A stretch of 64,000 nt of DNA, taken from NCBI GenBank assembly GCA_944472135.2, contig OX235267.1:23171452-23235451 (forward strand), written 5' to 3'. The translations under genes were made by a program, and so were the position numbers. Under the pieces are notes generated by a model, which made no database searches, was not told the origin of the DNA, and saw only the letters and a program-made list of their open reading frames with translations. Source of the DNA: Trichobilharzia regenti. Lineage: Eukaryota > Platyhelminthes > Trematoda > Strigeidida > Schistosomatidae. Of this stretch, positions 58,006 through 64,000 are shown piece after piece. The first letter of the stretch is position 1, and each line of letters starts with the position of its first letter.

Positions 58006-58009
58006 CTAA

Positions 58010-58555
58010 GGCAATATAATAGAATTCCAAAAATTAATTTAAGTTATAGAAATATACACACAAATTAGATTACAAATTTTAGATATGCATAAAACAAAAT
58101 CTTGGGTCTAAACCAATAAGTATTGTATAATGTACTTATAACTGCACCCATTAGTCTACCAGACCAGCTATACATTTGCGCAACTTCATTTGTTTTAGAA
58201 CCACAGCTTCGCAAACTGAGCATTCAATTAATTTATGGGTTCAAAACCATGTTTCATCTAACGATATTTGAGCAACCACTATCCTCACACTTTATTTGTA
58301 GCTTGATATCCACAGCAATAGACTGTGCATAGAGACTGAGGCAACAAAATAGAGATGTAAAGGCATAAGGAAAACTTCAAACCACTCATATCGGTGTCAT
58401 TAACAAATAAATAGCCCCACTTCACTATACTGTTTAAGTATAAGCATAGAATGTGTTATAGTTCGGGAAAATCAGACTATTGAACAGACAAAAAATGATT
58501 ACATGCAGTATATTTCCACGAGAAATTAGATTAACAGACTGGATCTGACTGATTG
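58010..58555. other. intron, nothing recognised
   Basis: No upstream DOP1 exon could be identified here on the minus strand. Confidence 0.4.
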
Positions 58556-58564
58556 AGCATGAAA

Positions 58565-58655
58565 TAAAAACCTGAGTCATAACAGGATTTGAACCAGACG
58601 CTTACAGATTACTAGCCCGGCACCCTACCTACTCAACTATGAGACCCAATTGCAA
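58565..58655 (-). repeat. tRNA-like repeat, single copy
   Basis: On the minus strand GTCTCATAGTTGAGTAGG (A box) and TCTGGTTCAAATCCTG (B box) 40 nt apart. The acceptor ends do not pair well, so it is more likely a SINE head or tRNA pseudogene than a working tRNA. Confidence 0.45.
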
Positions 58656-58906
58656 TGAACTGAATGTTATTTAAACAGTAAATGGATGAAGAATAGACAT
58701 TCTTGCAGTAGGTCATAGTGAAACTGCCTTCTAATGATGTCAATGTCCCGACCGAAAGCTGCTACCTTGACGTGGTGGTCGGGCTTGAACACCGCAATGA
58801 CCTAATCAAGCTATACTGGCTGAGACTTATGTCTCTTGAGGTTCTACCATGCCAGGCAGGTTGTTTGGATAGCGGTTAAACAAAAAGCAGCTACCCATCC
58901 AATACC

Positions 58907-59323
58907 ATGATCCAAACAAATTCACAAAATTTCATGCCGGATCGGCCGTGGCCCGGATTAACAACGACCGCGCTTCCTGCTGCCGTGTCACAGGGCGGGA
59001 GTGATAAGTATGCTACTGAGGCACACAAAACAACGAAGAACGAACAAAAACAGGCCGCGTGTGACCGGCCTCAAGCAGTTGTCCCCTGGGCTCTGCGGTC
59101 ACGCAACCAACTTCCACGGTGTGGGCAGCCGGGAAGTAACAATCGCCCTCACAATCCAAAACGCACACAAAACCTCTCTAATCCTCACTTATCTTTGTCT
59201 TCATCTTCATCTCTATTACCTTACCTTCCCCCAGTGATGCAACTCCTCTACTTGATGGCTCCTCACTCCCTCTTCACTCTGTGTCCACTAAAAACGACGA
59301 AAGCCAAAAAACCACCCGGATAG
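58907..59323 (+). CDS. RTE N-terminal segment (before the frameshift)
   Basis: 138 codons from ATG at 58907. The protein is Ser/Pro/Lys-rich with no known domain, as is common before the EN domain in RTE. It ends at TAG near 59321, overlapping the next frame by about 30 nt. The overlap contains a run of six A (CCAAAAAACC near 59304). Removing one A would join the two frames, so a simple indel is likely; a programmed shift cannot be excluded. Confidence 0.65.
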   Translation: MIQTNSQNFMPDRPWPGLTTTALPAAVSQGGSDKYATEAHKTTKNEQKQAACDRPQAVVPWALRSRNQLPRCGQPGSNNRPHNPKRTQNLSNPHLSLSSSSSLLPYLPPVMQLLYLMAPHSLFTLCPLKTTKAKKPPG

Positions 59324-62300
59324 TCTCCTAAAGCCACGCCACCAATTTCATATAGGAGCATTTAATGTAAGGACACTTTGCCAAATAGGACAACAAGCAT
59401 CACTAGCTAAGACCCTGGCATCTCGAGCCATTGATGTATGTTGTGTTTCAGAAACACGCATACAAGACCCAAGTGTGGTTATTCACCTAACCCCACCTGG
59501 CCAACAGGATGAATCTTCAAAATTCACCTTGAGGGTGTCAGGAGATGCCACAGCTAGTTCACGGGGATTAGCTGGCGTAGGGATAGCTCTGAGTACTAGG
59601 GCAGAAAAGACATTGCTTGACTGGATCCCAGTAGATAGCCGAATGTGTGCTGTCCGTCTGAACGGATCAGTAAGAAGGAGAAAGGACTGCACTACTCGCC
59701 GATGCCTTTTCGTAATCTCCGCCTACGCCCCCACTGACTGCAGTTCGGATGAAACGAAGGATGAGTTCTACCAAAAGCTGTCTAGTTTGGTGAGAAAGGC
59801 TAAACGCTCAGATATAGTCGTTCTAGCTGGTGACTTTAACGCTCAAGTAGGGAAATTGTGTCAATCTGAGAAGGATGTCGGTGGCACCTATGGAGTTCCG
59901 TGCCAGCGAACCGACAACGGTGACCGTCTCCTACAGTTCTGTTCAGATAATCATTTGTTTCTTGTAAGCACTAACTTTAAACACAAGGAGAGACACTGTT
60001 TAACCTGGCGACCCCCATCATCAAACCAACGCTGGACACAAATAGACCACATAGCAATAAGCTATCGTTGGCGTGGGTCGGTAGGAGATTGTCGCTCCTT
60101 CTGGAACACGTGTGTAGATACCGATCACGCACTGGTCCGGGCTCGTGTGTGCTTACGACTGAACGGACGTAGGAAACAGCTGGCGGTAAAACCATTACGC
60201 CCCCAGCTCGATCAGGAAACTAAATCCCTATTTGAGGAAGAACTAGCTAAACGCATATCTGAATCCGACAGCTGTGCTCACCCTGGAGAAGCCTGGAAGA
60301 ATATTCAGTCAGCTATAGATACAGCTGTAAAAGCTGTGAATAAGACAAATCCAAAGGTGAGTAAAAACCACTGGATTTCGACTGCCTCATCCGAACTGAT
60401 AGATGCTAGAAGACTTATTCCGGCGAGCTCCGAATTCAATGAGGAGCGAAAGCTGCACAAAAGGAAACTTACTAAAAGTCTCCGCAAGGACCGTGAACAG
60501 TGGTGGGTGACAAAGGCGAAAGAGATGGAAAAAGCATTGGCGATAGGCAACACTAGGCAACTCTTTAGACTCATCACAGAATCGGGCGGGAAAAGGCAAT
60601 TCATAAGTGAGACTATTTCTGAGAAAAATGGCTCCTTAATTAGCTCTCAGGATAGACGCCTTGAACGCTGGAAAGAACACTTTGAGGAACAATTTAACTT
60701 GCCTACAGCCACACTGAACCTCCCCGCCATCCACCACGTACCCGAATGGGATATAGACACTGGTCCGCCGTCTGTAGGTGAGGTTACAAAAGCTATCAGT
60801 AATTTGAAACGAGGCAAAGCGGCAGGACCCGACGGAATTATTCCGGAGGTGTTTAAATATGGGGGTGACATACTAGTTTGTAGATTAACTGAGGTACTAG
60901 GCAAAGTCTGGGAATCAGAGACAGTACCATCAGACTGGGGTAAGTCACTTATTATACCGATATTCAAGAAGGGAAACAAGTCCTCGTGTGATAATCATAG
61001 GGGGATCAGCCTAACGAACATAGTCTCTAAAATCCTAGGCTCAGTAATCATGCATAGACTAAGCAGAACTCGGGAGGAACAGACAAGGGAAAATCAAGCA
61101 GGCTTTAGACCAGGTAGAGGGTGCATAGATCATATCTTCACTCTTCGACAGATTCTAGAACATAGACACACTTTTCGGCGTCCAACAATTGTCATATTTC
61201 TTGACTTGAAGGCGGCCTTCGACTCCGTGGACCGAAAAGTACTATGGCAATGTCTGACTGTGAAGGGAGTGCCAAGAAAGTACATTGCACTAATCAAGGC
61301 ACTCTATTCAAACTCACGTAGTCGTGTAAGGGCTTATGGGGAATTGTCATCTGAATTAGTAACAACCAGTGGTGTCCGACAGGGATGTCCACTTTCCCCA
61401 TTTCTGTTTAACTTCATCATAGATATGCTAATGGAAGTATCCTTAACTGAACGTAGTGACTTAGGAATCGACTTGTTACCAGGGAATAATCTAATGGACT
61501 TAGAATATGCAGATGACATAGTCCTGTTAGGGGAGGATGCTGACAAAATGCAGAGTCTTCTGAACACCTTGAGCAGCAATCTTCGTATGTTTGGCATGCG
61601 ATTCGCCCCTGCAAAATGTAAGATGCTGCTACAGGACTGGACGACGTCAACCCCTAACTTAGTGATAGGGAGTGAAGTGATAGAACATGTTGACCACTTC
61701 ACCTACTTGGGAAGTTGTATTAGCACCAACGGACTGATTGGCGATGAAATCTCAGCACGGATCCGAAAAGCTCGAGCTGCTTTCGCTGACTTACACCATC
61801 TCTGGCGTAGGCGTGACATCCGGTTATCAACCAAGGGACGTGTGTACTGCTCATCAGTTCGCTCCGTCCTTCTCTATGGCTCTGAAACATGGCCAATACG
61901 CGTTGAAGACATGAAAAGGTTGACTGCTTTCGATCATAGATGTCTGCGATCTCTGTCTCACGTTAGGTGGTTTCACAAGATAAGTAATGTTGACGTTAGG
62001 CGTAGAGTGTTGGGCAAAGAGGGAAAATCAATCGACGAGGTTATAAAGTTACATAGACTAAGATGGCTAGGTCACGTGGTGCGCATGCCTAACCACCGCC
62101 TCCCCCGACGGGCATTGTTAGCTGATATAGGTTCAGGTTGGAAAAGAGCCAGTGGTGGCCAAACAAAAACATGGCATCAATCCATGAAATCCTTGACAGT
62201 TAAACTGAGTCAGGTAGGGAGATGCAGACTCCCGGGTTGGGGCCCTCGGGACTCTAGGAATCAATGGCTGGAGACAATAGGTGACATGGCTCAAAATCGT

Positions 62301-62333
62301 TGTCAATGGCGCAGATGTATTCAATCTCTGTAA
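59292..62333 (+). CDS. endonuclease-reverse transcriptase of SR2-like RTE
   Basis: About 1,013 codons; an internal GTG at 59475 starts a 952-residue numbering used here. Upstream in frame are FNVRTLCQ and the VSETRI box with the catalytic Glu. EN continues with ISAYAPTD (81-88), AGDFNAQVG (118-126), QIDHI (189-193) and TDHALV (216-221). [22 protein letters not shown] motif [12 protein letters not shown] with catalytic Asp at 577, [14 protein letters not shown] motif YADD at 678-681, then the thumb (FTYLGSCIS) and a C-terminal block ([25 protein letters not shown]). All catalytic residues are present. No Met start in frame; the true start is likely upstream across the shift. Confidence 0.92.
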   Translation, partial: KRRKPKNHPDSLLKPRHQFHIGAFNVRTLCQIGQQASLAKTLASRAIDVCCVSETRIQDPSVVIHLTPPGQQDESSKFTLRVSGDATASSRGLAGVGIALSTRAEKTLLDWIPVDSRMCAVRLNGSVRRRKDCTTRRCLFVISAYAPTDCSSDETKDEFYQKLSSLVRKAKRSDIVVLAGDFNAQVGKLCQSEKDVGGTYGVPCQRTDNGDRLLQFCSDNHLFLVSTNFKHKERHCLTWRPPSSNQRWTQIDHIAISYRWRGSVGDCRSFWNTCVDTDHALVRARVCLRLNGRRKQLAVKPLRPQLDQETKSLFEEELAKRISESDSCAHPGEAWKNIQSAIDTAVKAVNKTNPKVSKNHWISTASSELIDARRLIPASSEFNEERKLHKRKLTKSLRKDREQWWVTKAKEMEKALAIGNTRQLFRLITESGGKRQFISETISEKNGSLISSQDRRLERWKEHFEEQFNLPTATLNLPAIHHVPEWDIDTGPPSVGEVTKAISNLKRGKAAGPDGIIPEVFKYGGDILVCRLTEVLGKVWESETVPSDWGKSLIIPIFKKGNKSSCDNHRGISLTNIVSKILGSVIMHRLSRTREEQTRENQAGFRPGRGCIDHIFTLRQILEHRHTFRRPTIVIFLDLKAAFDSVDRKVLWQCLTVKGVPRKYIALIKALYSNSRSRVRAYGELSSELVTTSGVRQGCPLSPFLFNFIIDMLMEVSLTERSDLGIDLLPGNNLMDLEYADDIVLLGEDADKMQSLLNTLSSNLRMFGMRFAPAKCKMLLQDWTTSTPNLVIGSEVIEHVDHFTYLGSCISTNGLIGDEISARIRKARAAFADLHHLWRRRDIRLSTKGRVYCSSVRSVLLYGSETWPIRVEDMKRLTAFDHRCLRSLSHVRWFHKISNVDVRRRVLGKEGKSIDEVIKLHRLRWLGHVVRMPNHRLPRRALLADIGSGWKRASGGQTKTWHQSMKSLTVKLSQVGRCRLPGWGPRDSRNQWLETIGDMAQNRCQWRRCIQSL

Positions 62334-62509
62334 TCTTTCATATTCCTTTCTACCATTACCCATTCTGTTTCACTCTTATATTTGTCAAACTCTATTAATT
62401 CTCTTCACTCATCTTCTTGTCTACCTCTGTGTGCTATTTGGAACGTGGCAACTCGAACTGCTGCACTTCGGTGCCAAGTTCTATGTTGAATGCAGACAGA
62501 CAATGTTGC

Positions 62510-62910
62510 TTTGGAAGTTTCGCTTACCCTAATAGCACAATATTTAATATACAGCTTTTTGAACCGACTACGGCAAACTTATAACAATTCAAGTCTTTCC
62601 TAATTTTAACCTGACAAATTCTATACTGTTTTCAAAGTCACGTTAGATTTTTTAATTTATGTGTACCGAGTTGGCCGGACTTGAAGACTACAAACTTAAA
62701 AGTGAATTGGTGTTACATAAATTCACAATTTCCAAAGCAACTCGACAAACGCACATGTTTGTGTACTAGACCATACGTCTGCGTCTGTTGTATAAAAACT
62801 AATGTAATCGAACACTAGAAGATTTCATGGTGTTCAAACATGCGGCTAAAAGTTAGAAGTAAAGCATTTAGGACAATAAAGCACAGTTCCGCAAGTGAAT
62901 AATGGAATTA
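62510..62910. other. intron or upstream DNA, nothing recognised
   Basis: No supported feature. Confidence 0.4.
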
Positions 62911-62914
62911 AATG

Positions 62915-64000
62915 TGTCTGTCTGTCTGTTTTCGACATAGAACTTTGTACAAATGTGCGGAAGTTCAAGTCGCCACATTCCGTGTAGCACGCGAAGCAAG
63001 AGAAGAAAGTACAAGAAAAGCATAGTAGAAACAGTGAGCAGAGGTGTGAGACAAAGGAGTAATAAAGAAATACAAAACAGTTTCATTGAAGATCATAAGT
63101 CACAAGGAGTGGATGCATCTGCGCCACTGAGAACGATTTTGAGCCATGTCACCAATTGTTTCCAACCATAGATTTTTACCGTCCCGAGGACCCCAGCCTG
63201 GAAGTCTACATCTTCCTACATGGCTTAGACCAACTGTTGTGGATTTCATTGACTGATGCCAAGTTTTTGTTTGACCGCCGCTAGCTTTTTTCCAGCCTGA
63301 CCCTATATCCGCTAACATTGCTCGTCGAGGGAGGCGATGGCTTGGCATACGTAACACATGTCCTAACCATCTCAGTCTATGAAACTTCACAACCTCGTCG
63401 ATTGATTTCCCCTCCTTACCTAGAACTCTACGCCTAACCTCAATGTTGCTCACCTTATTATGCCACTTTACACGGGAAATAGAACGCAGGCACCTATGAT
63501 CAAAGGCAGCTAGTCTTTTCATGTCTTCCACTCTCAGTGGCCAGGTCTCACAACCATAAAGGAGGACGGAGCGGACTGATGAGCAGTACACCCGCCCTTT
63601 GGTCGATAGTCGAACATCTCGTCTACGCCAGAGTCGGCGTAAACTAACAAATGCGAAACGAGCCCCTTGTATTCGTGCTGAGATTTCGTCAGAGATCAGC
63701 CCGTTGGGGCTGATGGTACTTCCCAAATAAGTGAAGCGGTCAACGTGCTCTACCACTTCACTTCCTATTTTTAAACTAGGCGTCGATGTAGTCCAGTCCT
63801 GTAACATCATCTTGCATTTTGCGGGAGCGAATCGCATGCCAAACATTCGTAGATTGCGGCTCAAGGTGTTTAGAAGACTCTGCATTTCGTCAGCGTCTTC
63901 GCCTAGAAGGACTATATCGTCTGCATATTCCAAGTCAACGAGATTATTCCCCGGTAGCAAGTCAATCCCTGAATCGCTGAAGTCACCTAGGGTTAAGTCC
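62915..64000 (-). mobile_element. SR2-like RTE 3' half, runs off the window
   Basis: Minus-strand copy with a (TCTG)n end at 62915-62930, the untranslated region, and an open coding region from 63960 down to 63100. It continues beyond 64000. Lies tail to tail with the near-complete copy at 58747-62500, 415 nt apart, so the pair is inverted. Confidence 0.9.
63100..63960 (-). CDS. reverse transcriptase C-terminal part of SR2-like RTE
   Basis: 286 residues without a stop, starting at a CTG/Leu position in the middle of [19 protein letters not shown] (C motif), [31 protein letters not shown] (thumb), [20 protein letters not shown], then the C-terminal block [15 protein letters not shown] and [20 protein letters not shown]. 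The true start is beyond the window. It is less damaged than the copies at 12370 and 28663 and belongs to the subfamily seen at 39289. Confidence 0.9.
   Translation of the reverse strand: MLPGNNLVDLEYADDIVLLGEDADEMQSLLNTLSRNLRMFGMRFAPAKCKMMLQDWTTSTPSLKIGSEVVEHVDRFTYLGSTISPNGLISDEISARIQGARFAFVSLRRLWRRRDVRLSTKGRVYCSSVRSVLLYGCETWPLRVEDMKRLAAFDHRCLRSISRVKWHNKVSNIEVRRRVLGKEGKSIDEVVKFHRLRWLGHVLRMPSHRLPRRAMLADIGSGWKKASGGQTKTWHQSMKSTTVGLSHVGRCRLPGWGPRDGKNLWLETIGDMAQNRSQWRRCIHSL

Larger units (their letters stand above)
58747..62500 (+). mobile_element. SR2-like RTE retrotransposon, near full length
   Basis: About 3.75 kb flanked by a possible 6-bp duplication CAATGT (58741-58746 and 62501-62506). 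The 5' leader (CTGCTACCTTGACGTGGTGG) is shared with the elements at 23637 and 45102. Then comes an N-terminal frame (58907-59323), the EN-RT frame (open from 59292 to 62333) and a 170-nt tail ending TGCAGACAGA. It inserts itself by nicking the target and priming reverse transcription there. Apart from one frameshift at about 59292-59323 no stop breaks the coding region. It is the most intact element of the window and may be recent. Confidence 0.9.

Noticed and set aside
59475..59477. GTG as the true start of the RTE polyprotein
   Set aside because: The frame is open upstream to 59292 and encodes the first conserved EN motifs (FNVRTLCQ and VSETRI), so GTG at 59475 is internal.
60305..60979. 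Minus-strand ORFs of about 100 codons
   Set aside because: They are opposite-strand shadows of the EN-RT frame at 59292-62333.
58010..64000. N-terminal DOP1 exons in this interval
   Set aside because: I looked on the minus strand for the family block before GLLPGLE with a phase-0 donor and found none. They are probably beyond 64000 or too diverged to see by eye.

Overview
The window reads as eukaryotic nuclear DNA from a schistosome blood fluke (Schistosoma or a close relative). The evidence is an AT-rich background, SR2-like RTE retrotransposons, Penelope-like elements with a GIY-YIG tail, and tRNA-headed SINEs of the Sm-alpha kind that carry hammerhead-like folds. Repeat names were recognised by eye, not by a database search, and the species is not identified.

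The one host gene I can support is DOP1 (Dopey), on the minus strand. It crosses almost the whole window, from about 58,005 down to 1,956. I place 14 coding exons with AG acceptors and 13 GT donors plus one possible GC donor. Their reading phases join without a break, giving about 1,325 codons. The first exon seen matches the family at about residue 150, so the start codon and first exons lie outside the window or were missed; the C-terminal exons lie beyond position 1. DOP1 is a large peripheral membrane protein of the endosome-Golgi recycling pathway and works with MON2.

The remaining sequence is intron, and most of what can be recognised in it is transposon. (1) SR2-like RTE elements: one nearly complete copy at 58,747-62,500 with one frameshift, a 5'-truncated 3' half at the right edge, and a defective subfamily at 12.4-14.0, 28.7-30.5, 33.2-33.9 and 52.0-52.7 kb. 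(2) A second RTE type at 2.4, 4.8-6.7, 8.9-9.7, 15.1, 25.7-26.8 and 34.6-36.0 kb. (3) A third RTE subfamily at 42.2-43.6 and 49.9-50.7 kb, with matching internally deleted elements (5' leader joined to 3' tail) at 23.6 and 45.1 kb in opposite orientation. (4) Penelope-like fragments at 2.9, 10, 17.8 and 21.4 kb. (5) Four SINE families, three of them carrying a hammerhead-type fold. Several insertions have clean target-site duplications (8 to 18 bp).

The observations most worth following are: hammerhead-like cores in three SINE families whose three stems covary while position C3 is mostly A; SINE copies that begin with an inverted copy of their own 3' end at different breakpoints; amplification of an RTE subfamily that already carries stops; internally deleted leader-tail LINEs; and long AT arrays starting 12 to 22 nt after two DOP1 splice donors.
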